Shown one piece after another: positions 21,001-31,762 of a DNA stretch of 64,000 nt. The translations under genes and the position numbers were made by a program. A model generated the notes under the pieces. The model was given only the letters and a program-made list of their open reading frames with translations. It was not told the origin of the DNA and ran no database searches. The stretch is taken from assembly GCA_036245805.1 (NCBI GenBank), contig BTRK01000002.1, positions 29,567,067 to 29,631,066 of the forward strand. The letters are read 5' to 3'. Positions within the stretch are counted from its first letter, which is position 1, and each line of letters starts with the position of its first letter. This stretch comes from Pristionchus mayeri. Its lineage: Eukaryota; Nematoda; Chromadorea; Rhabditida; Neodiplogasteridae.

Positions 21001-22711
21001 TTAGTAAGTACCGTATCCCCTCATGGGCACTTTTCAGGAACGGGCCGAGGTATGCGGCCGGGGGATTGCACTCTTTTGCTTTTGAGGTAAGCCAAAGTTT
21101 AAATAACAAATTTGATTGAAACCATGAAATCGCTGACCCCGCTGACATTCCTGACCGTCTCCTCGACCAGCTTCTCGTGTCTCTCGTGGACCGTATCTAC
21201 AGCTGGTATCACAACCTCTGCCAGATGCGATTTGAGAGTGTTGTAGCATGGAAGGGCGACTCCGAATTCTTTCCCCATGTCGAGAAATCTCTGAATTTCA
21301 CAATCGGGTTCATATTACTTTAGACATAGTCCATCTATTATGATCTAATCGTCAATAGGCATATGCTAACCGGAACGGATACTGCAGTCGTGTGAAGGGT
21401 CGTAGATAGTTTGAGGTTACCCTCGAAATATCCCTCGATCTGTTCTTGGGAGGACCACTTCACAATCCGCTCACACACATTACAAAACCATTCCAGACAG
21501 AGGGCGGATCCGACACACCACGAGCGGAAGGATCCGGCTCGGATCTCGGCGGCGCCACACTCACGACAACGTTTGAAGAGGGGGAGAAGGGACGACTTGG
21601 ACACCAAGTAGAAAGTGTTTCCATCTTGCATTGTCGGCCCGTTTTCTTCCACTTCGTTGTCCGATGTTGCCTCAGTGCACATCGTTTCTTGAGATGGTGC
21701 ATATGACTGAATTTCGATTTTCATTGTGTCCAAAACGATCCAAAGTACCTAGGCGATAGGGATGGCATTGCAATAAATGTACTTATTCTGCGTGCTCTCC
21801 GCACGGGTGGAAGACTATGGAGAAGGAAGACGAAAATCTTTTCTTGCGATGCCATCCCTAGTATCCCCACTATGTGATAATTCGAGGAATAGTATTTACA
21901 TCATTCTCATTTTTTAAAAAATTTAAATCACATTGTTTTATAACTCAGAACCATTGAAATTGACTTGTATGCTATTTGTGCAGTAAAGACTAAAGTACTT
22001 TTCTACTTATATCATCTGATATGTGTCTCAACTGAATCATTTGCGTACCCCAGATTGCGCACGATGCGGAGATGGAGGTTCTGTCGGTGGATCAAACGGT
22101 AGGTCAAACATCGCATTTGCGATGCCATCTATGCTACCCTCGGATGGATCTTCGTCCATCGTCCCACTCTGTAACATTCGTATTGTTATTTTGATTCAAA
22201 TGCTTATTTTCGCCTCCCCAGGGCTTGTGCAAATTACCTCCTCAGGGCATATCTTATGTTTCCATTGCCTCCCCAGGGCATACTAGAGAAACGATTGTGG
22301 CCTATATGATATAATAATGCGTACAATACCTGTTCCCTATCCTCCCTTTCAAGCGTTGGGGCATCCGTGGATTGGTCTTCTCGCAACTGATAGGTAGCAT
22401 AACAACAAAGTAATACAACAACTGAATACTGCGGAGGCGCAGTGCGAGTATTAGAGGCACAATCGATAGATAACACTAGATCAATAGATACTCACGTCGT
22501 CCGGTAGAGGCCCTCCTCTCTTGAAGTGATTGAGACACATCCTAGGCGTCTTCCCTTCAGCGTACATCTCGGCTACTCTCTTCTCCAGCTGATCGTGCTC
22601 CTCCTCCAGTAGATTCAATCGCAGCAGCCACTCCTTCCTCTTCTCCTCCTTCTTCGGTACCGTTTTCGCGACCTCTACTTTACGTGGGCAGACAACGCAT
22701 TTGAAGGGCAT
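18087..22711 (-). CDS. THAP zinc-finger protein with transposase-derived core
   Basis: The first exon (22711-22495) starts MPFKCVVC and ends with CLNHF: the C2CH THAP DNA-binding finger with W in KEWLLRL. Later minus-strand exons: an acidic exon near 22170-22050; an exon near 21733-21400 with YLVSKSSLLPLFKRCRECG and WSSQEQ; CYNTLKSHLAEVVIPAVDTV near 21245-21110; RGIDVAVDGRYGTRGF (about 20825-20695), which carries a likely catalytic Asp; FSKIRHSLDFWHLVKGINSD near 20420; KHWWKSIINH near 19470; SPCESFNRLINRLSP near 19080; NLYNEKIKLAVLHHNAI near 18955; and a 190-residue tail rich in Glu/Ser then Arg/Lys ending 18087. This order matches animal THAP genes that carry a transposon-derived RNase H-like core. 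No terminal repeats flank it, so it may be a domesticated or stranded gene. A +1 frame step may be needed around 19045. A 760-bp inverted repeat (19523-20283) sits in one intron. Confidence 0.75.
19523..20283. repeat. 760-bp imperfect foldback in a THAP-gene intron
   Basis: Both ends carry a poly-G/poly-C run followed by GTACTACGCAGG or its complement. The arms share CAAGACTTA...CCAATCGATC and CCGTAACC-type stretches, and the centre holds CAGTTCCTTGGGTCA in both orientations around a 60-bp AT-rich loop. It lies between the exons containing DFWHLVKG and KHWWKSI. Confidence 0.8.
21753..21865. repeat. Small hairpin MITE
   Basis: The left end TAGGGATGGCATTGCAA and the right end read inward, TAGGGATGGCATCGCAA, are inverted repeats about 110 bp apart. 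It lies just upstream of the ATG-like start of the YLVSKSSLL exon of the THAP gene, in its intron. Confidence 0.6.
22200..22280. repeat. Spaced CCTCCCCAGGGC repeats
   Basis: The 12-mer CCTCCYCAGGGC occurs at about 22215, 22240 and 22266 in the first THAP-gene intron. The same motif occurs twice at the second THAP locus (about 58584 and 58615). Confidence 0.6.
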
Positions 22712-23129
22712 CTACTAAGAGGCAATTGCACGATATACATTGACAACAGAACACAAAATATTCTAAGTTCATTCGTGCGCAGTTGCGTTAAACTGGTTTA
22801 CTAACCGCATACATACGAACAAAAGTGATTAGCGATACAATACAAAGCAGTTTTATGTAAAATACAACAAGAATCGTTGAAAATAAACAGGAAAACAGCG
22901 GAAAATGGTTGAAGGAGTTCGAGTGCGACCAGTCCATGAAAATTTCAATCAATTCGTATCAAATACCGTAATTGCAATACCTCGACTACACGAACAGCAA
23001 ATATTTTTATTTCCCGGCTTTGTTTATTTTTAGCTTTAATAAAATTTATTTAATTTTTTTGAATTAGTGCATTGAAATGAGGGAACAAAACTGCGCAAAT
23101 TGAAGCACAGTTGATTTTTGACTGGTGGG
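22712..23129. other. Upstream region of the THAP gene, no gene recognised
   Basis: AT-rich sequence with no supported reading frame. It separates the THAP start codon from the N-lobe fragment of a p38-like kinase and presumably contains the THAP promoter, but no specific site can be named. Confidence 0.4.
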
Positions 23130-23500
23130 TACCTTTAAAGGTTGGAAGAATCGTTTGACTACTAAATCTTCCCTTGTGTCCCTCAGGCTTACAAAATGGC
23201 TAAAAATTCGAAAGAGTATTGAATGAATTTCCTAAAAAATACCAATAATTTCCGTGAAATCCATGACCGAGTTCGATAGGTGCGCGAAATAATCCATTAA
23301 GACAGTTTGGAACGAAGAATCCATTTATCCACCGAGTGCCCACTTTAGTGAAATTTTTCTTGAAAGCTATGCTCGAATTTCGATTAAAAATAAAACACAC
23401 TTCACGAAACGTTAACGTATGTTCCACCCCCTTCTCATTACGATTACCCATTCTTGGTATTAGCCGAGTAGTGCGCACGATGCAAATAATAGTCATGGTA
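23130..23500 (-). pseudogene. Detached N-lobe exons of a p38-like pseudokinase
   Basis: The first piece reads VGTRWINGFFVPNCLNGLF and ELGHGFHG, matching the N-lobe of the open gene at 26238-28018 (VGTGRTGDFFVPNYFNGNF, LGISRHGF). After an apparent intron ending in TTTTTAG, the second piece reads SLRDTREDLVVKRFFQPLK, matching SGTSKSLVVKKINEPF, where VVKK is the beta-3 lysine strand. The alpha-C exon that should follow is not here. The next p38-like exon on this strand is the alpha-C exon of copy C at 13945, 9.2 kb away. I infer that the two parts are one gene split by insertion or rearrangement. Confidence 0.65.
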
Positions 23501-23506
23501 CAGTCT

Positions 23507-23579
23507 GGTCAGGTCTCTATGTGAAAACTGGGTTCCCCTGGATTCCCAGAGTATGCAATTTTCACATAGAGACCTGACC
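23507..23579. repeat. 73-bp hairpin
   Basis: GGTCAGGTCTCTATGTGAAAA and its complement are separated by about 30 bp. It directly abuts the upstream end of the detached p38-like N-lobe exon. Confidence 0.8.
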
Positions 23580-23786
23580 GGGCTAAAATAAAAATTAATG
23601 GCACGAAAAACGATTGAGGAATTGGTAAATTGTACGGCCTGCAACGATACAATAATACGATTCTATAGACTCGCAAGCGAAATGACTCTTATCAGAGCTT
23701 TGTTTGCGAATGTAGCAAGAGGGAGAGAGAGAGGGTAACCAGTGGGAAAGAGAGGAGTGATGTGTGTATGTCGCGTTTCGAAACTA

Positions 23787-25030
23787 TTGGGGTGTCCGGA
23801 AAGTTCGTATAATGCTTCGGAAAAAAGTCAGTTCGCGATCAAATGCAGTGATTACGTAATCTGTTTGTCAACAATGTATTGCATCATTCTGACGTTGAGT
23901 AGTGAGAGGATTTAATCAGTCTCCTAGTTGCTACATTGATTCTTGTGATGGACTCCCATCTCTACCTCCGAGCAGTTTTACTTCATTACTACCGTCTTGG
24001 CCGATCCGTGAAGGAGGCCCACTCTCCCCTGGCCCAGTCGGAAGGAGCTGACGCCCCCTCCATACCCTTCTGCTATAAGTGGTTCTCCCGCTTCAAGAAA
24101 GGGGAGTTTGGTCTCGATGATCAACCACGCTCTGGACGTCCTCCCTCCCTCGATCAGCCTCTCGTTCTCCGCACACTGAAGCGCAAGCCCATGGCCAGTG
24201 TGCGTGAGTTGAAGAAGGATACTGGTACTCCCAGATCAACGGTGTCCGATATCCTCCATCGATCTGGGAAGAAGCCGAAACTCCCACAAGTGATTCCCCA
24301 TGACCTCTCCCCCGAACAGCTGAAAAATCGTGTTCAAGTCTGTCGGGAATTACTCCATCGTAGATCCAATCTTCGATGGGTCAATTCCATCATCGCTACA
24401 GATGAGAAGTGGATCACGTACGATAACCCTGTGAGGAGACTGCAATGGGTGGATGCAGATGAGAAGCCCACGCCCGTCCCGAAGAAGGAAGAGCACGGAA
24501 AGAAGGAACTCCTCTGCATCTTCTTCTCAGTGCTCGGTCCCATCTACTGGGAGATCCTCGCCCCTGGCACCAGCATCAATGCCGACCTCTTCTCTGAACA
24601 ACTGGAAGATGTAGCGATCAGAGTCCCTCCCAGACTCCTGAACCAGGGCAAAATTCTTCTTCTGATGGACAATGCTCGCCCTCATCGAGCGAAGATGACC
24701 CAGAAGAAAATGGACGAGCTGAAGATCGAGAGGATTCCCCATCCACCGTATTCCCCGGATCTCTCCCCATGCGACTACCACTGCTTCCGCTCTCTCTCTC
24801 TGACTTCTGCAAAGGAAAAGAAGTTCAAGAATCGAGATGAAGTTGTGAGGGCTTTCGTGAACTGGGCGGTCTCGAAGAAACCCGAATTCTGGAAGAGATG
24901 AATCGAGACCCTGCCCAATCGCTGGAGGGAGGTAGTGAGAAAGAAGGGGGCATACATTGGTCACTGAGAATTGTAAAGCATTGAATAAAAAATAAAAACA
25001 ATAATTATACGAACTTTCCGGACACCCCAA
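23787..25030 (+). mobile_element. DD34D mariner element, near full length
   Basis: Terminal inverted repeats TTGGGGTGTCCGGAAAGTTC with TA duplications at 23785-23786 and 25031-25032, 1244 bp. It belongs to the same family as the copies at 38403-39286, 43820-44369 and 47106-47983. Confidence 0.93.
23936..24901 (+). CDS. Mariner transposase with a premature stop near its end
   Basis: 321 residues read in one frame: an N-terminal bipartite helix-turn-helix (LYLRAVLLHYYRLGRSVKEA; later PRSTVSDILHRSG) and a catalytic core with Asp in IATDEKWI, LLMDNARPHR and YSPDLSPCDYH. I count 34 residues between the second and third, the mariner DD34D signature. The frame stops at TGA (24899-24901), where the copy at 47.2 kb encodes Gly (FWKGGIETLPNRWREVV). 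The same frame continues open for about 20 codons to a natural TGA near 24967. One nonsense change therefore removes the C-terminal helix region. The ATG at 23936 is followed by a second at 23948 (MDSHLYLR), either of which could be used. Confidence 0.9.
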   Translation: MILVMDSHLYLRAVLLHYYRLGRSVKEAHSPLAQSEGADAPSIPFCYKWFSRFKKGEFGLDDQPRSGRPPSLDQPLVLRTLKRKPMASVRELKKDTGTPRSTVSDILHRSGKKPKLPQVIPHDLSPEQLKNRVQVCRELLHRRSNLRWVNSIIATDEKWITYDNPVRRLQWVDADEKPTPVPKKEEHGKKELLCIFFSVLGPIYWEILAPGTSINADLFSEQLEDVAIRVPPRLLNQGKILLLMDNARPHRAKMTQKKMDELKIERIPHPPYSPDLSPCDYHCFRSLSLTSAKEKKFKNRDEVVRAFVNWAVSKKPEFWKR

Positions 25031-25299
25031 TATTTGTGTTATGTGTAGAGGCAGAGAGCTCGAATAGTAATTGCGTGCCATCGTGTTTTTTTTCTGTATT
25101 TTCCTTTCTGAGTTATTTATGAAGTTATTTATTTTTCTAACCTGTGATGATGAAATGATTTTTTTAAAAATACATTCGATTGTTTTGAAGAACCGATTGT
25201 TTTACTACTCAATACTTGCCAAAGAAGAAAGTACCAAAATCACTTCGATATCTTCGAACACGTGCATCTTCAACGATGAACACATTATCAGTTACTCAA

Positions 25300-26031
25300 T
25301 TGACCATAATTTTACCTTACCATTACATTGGTCACTGAGAATTATGTGCAATCTTTTACTTCGATCTTTCCTCACAACCTCGGCTGATATATTGCTTAAG
25401 GCATACAAAATTTACATTCGCCCTCTTCTTGAGTCCTCAACCATAATTTGGAATCCTATTGCTATTGGTTTGGTTAATCAAATCGAATCTGTGCAGCGCG
25501 AATTCACTAGACGTGTTCTGGGCCGATCTAAATTGCCTTACCTGACTTACCCTGATAGGCTTAAGCACTTCCAAATAGAGACACTTGAATATCGACGTTC
25601 TTTGAACGATATTTACTTCCTGTATGACTCATTGCATGACTATGTCCTACTCGACACCTCTAGTCTCTATTCGATTGCTCCTCTCACTCGTAGTCTCCGT
25701 GCCTCTCACAGTCTGCGCATAGCTCTACCATTCGTTAGTCCATCTTCCATAACTTCTTGTGCCACTCGTTCACTAACGCTCTGGAATTCCCTTCCCAACC
25801 AAATAGTTACCATGCCCCGTATCACTTTCCGTCGCCTTATGAAAAACTCTCCCATGAATGTCCTCCACTCTTCCAACATAAGAATGTAACACGGACTGCC
25901 ACACAATCCCCACCCACACGCTCGCCCGAGCCCAAAATACCACCTGATCTCCCTTCTTCGACGCCTTCAAGGCATAATCTCTCTCCTACCCTGATGGTGA
26001 ATAAAGTATAAGTATAAGTATAAGTATTAGC
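25300..26031 (+). mobile_element. 5'-truncated non-LTR retrotransposon (LINE) 3' end
   Basis: The frame to 25889 reads KAYKIYIRPLLESSTIIWNP, QIESVQREFTRRVLG and YPDRLKHFQIETLEYRR, ending with LTLWNSLPNQIV. This is the thumb/C-terminal region of CR1/Jockey-type reverse transcriptases. The reverse-transcriptase YADD core and the endonuclease are missing, as expected for 5' truncation. The 3' end is a short AAGTATAAGTATAAGTATA repeat (about 26005-26028) in place of a poly-A. It lies 270 bp downstream of the mariner element. Confidence 0.8.
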
Positions 26032-26237
26032 AGTAAATATTCTAGGCCCAATTTGTCAGTTTACCGACGGACTTCAACAGGCAGAAGCGAACAACTTGCA
26101 TAAAGATACTCGATAGCATGTAATTGTATAGATAGCGTTTCCAAAAGTTGAAATGATTCGCTCAACTGGTGGAAATATTTCATGCCTCTAATATCACACA
26201 AAAAGATAAAATAAAATAGCTAGTTACGGAATGTTGT

Positions 26238-28018
26238 TCAATCGAGTTGAACGGGTGAGTCTTGAATAATATCCCAAAGCAGCTTTCTCCACTCTTCCAG
26301 AGGAAGGTCGACGACTTCTTCGATTGTTTTGGTAGCTATGACTTCCTTCTCTGGCATTCGCACATTACTGAGGAAAGGATGGGAGAGAGCTTCATCCACT
26401 GTCATCCTGCATTTGAATTTGCAATTTGATAATGTACAGATTATTGTTGCCTTGCTCAATTAACCACGGTCATTCTGTAATTTTAAATACTATAACGAAT
26501 CAAGTTCTTACCTTGCTCTACTATCAAATATCAGACATCGATTGATGAAATCAACAAGGGGCGCTCCCGATTCAACAATTTCGTGTCTCATCCAAACACG
26601 GCAATTATGCATGAAATGATCGAAAAAGTCTATACGTTCGGCCTTGCTCGATTTATCACGGAGATACTTCCGACTGGGCTCGTGATTGACCTGAAAATAA
26701 TTTTGAAATTGCTTATTTTCGTGACTAATGATATGAAATGTTAATACTCACATGTTCACATATAACTGCATCCGGAATGGGGCCACATATAGCAAGCGCA
26801 TTCAAAATGGGGATGTCCCTTGTGCGAAGTTCAGCTTTGAATATAATCCTCCCAGTGATCATCTTACAGAGAATGGCTCCAATCGACCAGATGCATGCTG
26901 AATAGGAACCATTGATATACATCGTACATACAGATTTGATGATACGTTTACACAAATAATTCATCATATCCATGAATATAGCCATTCTATTTCGGCGTAC
27001 ACTTTTCGCTGCATATTTGTTGATGTTCCTGTTCGAATGTAACAGTTTCGATGGCTCGGTAGTATCTCCATTGATCCGGGACGTAAGTCATGTTGTGATT
27101 TTCGCTTCCTTTACAGTTTAGTCCGAAATCTATAAATTGTTGCTTGTTCGTTCAAGGAGATTTTATCTATGAAAAGATTCTTCGGAAAAGTAAATGTGAT
27201 AGTACCTAACAACGTGAGTTTTCCACTTTCACTGATTGCTAGAACGTCCGGCATGAGTACTGGAGGAAACACCTGTATATTTTTAAGAAATTTTGAAATT
27301 TCTGAAAATGTGAGCTAACTTTGGCTGAATTCAGGTATTTCAGAGCCCTGAGTAATTCCGAGATCATTGATTGGAAGCTTCTCATAGTAAATTTATAATT
27401 CTTCAATGTCTCTTGACAGAGTCGCACTCTCAAATCACCACCAGCATTCTCGGTAGCGATATAGCTGTAACAAGAGTTTTGCTTATTTTAGTGTGTTCAT
27501 GGGAATGCAATATCTTATCTTACTATGAGCGAAGCGTATGCATACTGCTATCAGTAGAATACGCGAATTTCATCTTCACAATATTCTCTTGGTTGAGGAC
27601 GTGAAGGTTTTTCAGTTCGCGATAGCATCTCTTAGCCTGTATATCTCTCACTTTTAAAAGTTTATGATGAAATTTCCACTTGATTGACAGTCTCGAAGGG
27701 CTCGTTGATCTTCTTGACAACTAAGCTCTTGCTCGTCCCACTCACACTTTCAAAATACCTGAATACAGTAGTCAAACTACCTACAAATTTAATCAATTCA
27801 TACAGTACAAATCCGTGTCGTGAGATGCCGAGGGTGGTCGGAGGACGGAAGTTGCCATTGAAGTAATTGGGAACGAAGAAGTCACCGGTGCGTCCTGTGC
27901 CCACATTAGTGAATTTCATCTTAAAAAAACAAGTATTTCGGAAAATATGCTGATTTAAAGTCACTTGTTTATCAGCGTTAGCTTGCTTCGCAAGGTCCGT
28001 GGCATCTCGGGGTTGCAT
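26238..28018 (-). CDS. p38-MAPK-like pseudokinase lacking HRD (gene D)
   Basis: About nine exons, all open. The N-lobe (28018-27660) has a degenerate glycine loop (LGISRHGF) and LVVKKINEPFETVNQ, matching the VAVKKL-RPF stretch of p38. Alpha-C: AKRCYRELKNLHVLNQENIV. Next exon: YIATENAGGDLRVRLCQET. Where p38 has IIHRDLKPSNLAV this protein has VFPPVLMPDVLAISESGKLT (27270-27208), so the catalytic Asp and Lys of the loop are absent. DFG is kept (FIDFGLNCK), but the activation segment is short with no TGY and reads TYVPDQWRYYRAIE. The C-lobe has ACIWSIGAILCKMITG and ARMTVDEALSHPFLS, and the p38-like tail EEWRKLLWDIIQ ends 26238. Known: p38 relays stress and immune signals. Inferred: a scaffold, decoy or allosteric pseudokinase. 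The first intron (phase and site around 27830-27780) is the least certain. Confidence 0.75.
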
Positions 28019-28429
28019 TAAGAACTAAAAGGTGTTTCACAATGGCCTATGCTTTTATGTGACAACCACAAATGGAAAACGATAAAATGGAAGAGGCGGG
28101 CTCGAAATAATACATTTGATTATTCACTCTTCCAAATTCAGGTGAGTCCTACGATTCGCTCTATATTTAAGTGATGCTTATCGCTGCTTTGTTTGAGATT
28201 GAAGTGAGCGAGGAGGAGTAGGAAAGTATGACGGCACATAAAACGAGCTGCGTTTTGAAACGTTTCAAAATGATCTACAAACATGAATAGCATTTCGAAA
28301 TATTTTTCACATGGCAATCGTGTAAACGAAATGTGGGAGGGGGTGACGTTTTACGATATTCGAAAGGGAGGGGACATAAGGGATCTCACAATATGGGGGG
28401 TAAAGAAAAATAAACGAAAGGAAGATGTT
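28019..28429. other. Intergenic stretch between divergent kinase loci
   Basis: Separates the start of gene D (minus) from the plus-strand F-type fragment. It probably holds the gene D promoter; no specific element is recognisable. Confidence 0.4.
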
Positions 28430-28865
28430 CCGAATATCCTGATTTCAAGCCTGATCTTTCTAGAGATGTGTACTCCGATTAAAGAAGATGATCTGGGAAA
28501 TGTAAAAAGCTTTGATTTACCTTGACGCCTTAGTATTTCTTGTTTTAATAAAGTCATCAGCATTACTCTATACGTGTGCAAAATCTGATTCTTGAATTGA
28601 GTATGATTCACTCCCTTGTGCAGAGATTTGAAAGCTTTCTAGTGCAGGACGGAAATCATGATTGGAAGAATGTTCCCGGAGATGGTATGAAGACCAAGTA
28701 AACTATAGATGATTAAAACAAATTCAGAGGCCAATCATATCGTGGTTTACTTCGTTCGATTGCGATATGAGACCGGATTACTATCAGATTCTCAATCCAT
28801 TCCTAAACGAATCTATACGCAATAGAGCCATGAGTGGAGGAGCGATTGATACGTTGAATAGCTGA
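28430..28865 (+). pseudogene. F-subtype eIF2alpha-kinase-like C-lobe fragment, copy 2
   Basis: Reads SLIFLEMCTPIKEDDLGN (subdomain IX-X), then HRFESFLVQDGNHDWKNVPG, a short intron, and RPIISWFTSFDCDMRPDYYQ, ILNPFLNES and a stop at 28863-28865. The exon order matches 1-430 and the gene at 40536-41573. The two C-terminal exons are open, but there is no activation loop, catalytic loop or N-lobe upstream. It converges on the trefoil kinase at 28960, exactly as 1-430 converges on gene A. Confidence 0.6.
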
Positions 28866-28959
28866 CCAGTAGCAGAATAAAGAGATATGTTTTATAAAGC
28901 ACTTTACATAATGATGCTTGTGACGTACAAATAATATTTCATTTAGAGGTGGTTTACAA

Positions 28960-31762
28960 TTACCAGTTCTCGAGCCAGAACTGTTCCCACGTGTCAAGAT
29001 TCCCCACGGTGATCACCGATCCGTCGTCATTAGCACTCAGCCACTTTCCGTGAACACTGAGGAAGGACCAGGTGTTGTTGACGTTCTTGCGTGGTTTCCA
29101 CAATGCGCCGGGGCAGTCCTTAGGATGAGCCCCCGTGAGATCGACGGATCCATCAGAGTTAGCGCGCAGGAATTGACCCGGCTTGTTCGGCGCTCCTCGA
29201 CCCTTCAGCGCGACCTGAATATGAATTGTGTTAGGAATGGAATTGCAATGACTATGTTCATTCTACGGAACATCATTGACTTGACACATATGAAGTATCA
29301 GATAGAAGGACAATTTGGAAACTAACTTTTCCTCTCCAATCCTCGATGTATCAGTTCTCCCACTCCCTGGGCGGTCTCTTCACAGTGTCCACCTTCCAGT
29401 CGGGTTCGATCGCGCGAAGGTACGAATTGTGATGGGACTTGAGTATTCGACAACCTACAATCACTAATTTTATCAAATCATATACTACCAAAGTAAAATA
29501 TCGCGAGACTAGCTTAAAATCCCCTCATTCCTACTACAATACCTGAGGCATCTTTCGATAACGCAATATCCGACATATTCTGATGTCTCTGTGGATTTTC
29601 CGATTCGATGTTTGTATTAATTCGACGGACGTTAGTGCCCGAGGCAGTTGTCAGGACAACATCGGTCCCTTGATGATTCGCAGCTTCAATGTTCCCGCTC
29701 TGCGGCTTTTTGACTGCCGCTTCGGCCAATTCTTTCGCCAATCGATCCCGCTCTCCTTGGCGCAACTGTATCTCCCTCTCTTTTTCCTGTTAACATGTAA
29801 TTTATAAAAATGAACATCGATCACAAACCTCAATCATTTTTCGATATTCCTTTTCACGCTTGGCTTGTTCTTTTGCGAAAATATCCATGTCCCTAAATAT
29901 AAAACGTGAATATAAGAGAAGCTGGAATAAGACAGACCTTTTGTACTTCTCCTCAATTTCTTTCTTGTCTTGATTCGACTCATTCTCTCTATGCTGTGCC
30001 AGATCCAGAGATTTTATTATTTCAACTTCCTGATGACAACAATGTGCATTAACGCATTTCACGCTTACTGACTTAGGTGTATCGATGTGAATTAAGTGTA
30101 TTGTCAAAGAATTTCAGCGACTCACTCGGATGCTCATGAAGAATGAATCCTCGAGAAGCTGGGCACAATCCGGACGATCTTCCGCAGACATTGACGTCAT
30201 CCAAGAGACAAGACGATCCTCGAAATAGTAATCAATCATGAACTGTGATTATGTATGCACGTCACGATAAGCCGCGTCAAGAACATTTTGGTAGTCGTTT
30301 AGGATGCACACAATATATTCCTATTTTGTGGATATGTTAATGCATGCTGCCTCACCACTTCTGGTATATCCTGAAGAATATTGCTTCTTTTTCCAGCACG
30401 ATAGTTGTTGAAGACCTTAAATATATTTATCACGGATATTCTCGGTGGTGTCATTCTTCCGTTGTTTACGTTCGTCTTGCGGATCCTAAGCTAAGGTTTA
30501 GGAACGATTCGATAACCTCTCCCGCCTTCTCCGTAGTCATCACTGAACAGAGCTCTGCGAAAATTAGCCCGAGAGCAAAGATGTCAACTTTGTTGTTGTA
30601 TTTAAATCCTCCCTGCAACATGCAACTCATGTAATTTATATAATTTTTAATCTGAATAAAAATATCTTTTAAATTCACCAACCTGTTCGGGAGCGCTATA
30701 TTTTGGAGTGCACTGGTTGAAGGTTCTTGTTGTATCGGTGTGTTCTGATTTATCACCTTCACACAACGATTGCATTGCCGCCTCTGTTATGATTCCAAGA
30801 TCGCCAATTTTCAAATGGCCTTCTGCATCTATGAATATATTCGCCGGCTGAAAAAAAGAGTAAACATATACATAATGGAAAACTAAAATAGGTTGGTTTT
30901 CACCTTCAAATCTCGGTGAATTCGTCCCTTTCTGTGTATGTGATCCAGCGCGGATAATTAATTCCATGAACCAGCTCTTCATTTGTCCCAAATCTCGACT
31001 TTAATTGTTTTTGAGCCACTCATGTAGATTCGAATGGCATAACTGAAGATGCATTATTGCTAGTTTTTATGTGATAATAAACATACCTCCATCTTGATAT
31101 ATAGAAAATCAGAGTCTTCTTGGTACGGAATCTGGAATGCATGACTTAATATTTTCAATTAGCTAAATTTACCTATTTCTCGTAGTTTAGTTGAGCCAAC
31201 AGCTGGTTGTCGAACGCCCTCTGAATACTCAATTATCGGCTAACTCTTTAATGATTCGAACATACCTGCCATCCGGCCGGAGGTTCTTCTATCCATGCGT
31301 CGTAAAATCCCACTATGCCCGGATGGTTAAATTCCAGCATCGCTTTGAATTCTCTATCACTCACATCGCCGTTGCTTCTGTGAATATTTGTTCAAATCTA
31401 TTATTTGGCTATATTATTTTCACAATTATGTACCTTACAAATCGTTAAAGTATAGTGTGATACATATGTATGATGCAGAAAAGTTATAGGCAGTCCTAAT
31501 AAAGTCATTCTGATTCACTCACCTCTTTGGCAGTGGAATTCGCTTGATCGCAAAGCGCCAATTAACTTTGTTGGCTAGCACTTCTTCCACTTCAAAAACA
31601 CATCCGTTAGCACCCTGGCCAAGAACTTTTATTGGCTTGAAGTTCTTAGCAAATCTGAAAATGATGATTATCGCCAAGCTGTATTCAATAATCCAACTTC
31701 GATTCTAACGTGGCCTCAGGTGCTTGATTCTGAGGCGAAACTTGAGATTTGTCCACGCTCAT
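28960..31762 (-). pseudogene. eIF2alpha-kinase-like beta-trefoil gene H, inactivated
   Basis: Close paralogue of gene A throughout: P-loop GQGANGCVFEV and FAIKRI, HPGIVGFYDAWIEEPPAGWQ, PANIFIDAEGHLKIGDLGII, KVDIFALGLIFAEL, coiled coil, and trefoil ending EQFWLENW. Its own lesions are visible against gene A: TCA to TAA after EWLKNN (near 31002), an extra base in the alpha-E exon (near 30955) that scrambles the HRD region, and TGG to TGA in EN-stop-YIEDWRGK (29351-29353). The start codon used by gene A is also altered; the next Met gives MSVDKSQVSPQ. Conversely it has the intact CAG acceptor that gene A lacks. A recent pseudogene of an A-like gene. Confidence 0.8.

Noticed and set aside
24955..25345. 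An 18-bp match, CATTGGTCACTGAGAATT, at the mariner 3' end and at the start of the LINE remnant
   Set aside because: Possibly a recombination trace, but one short match cannot be told from coincidence without other copies.
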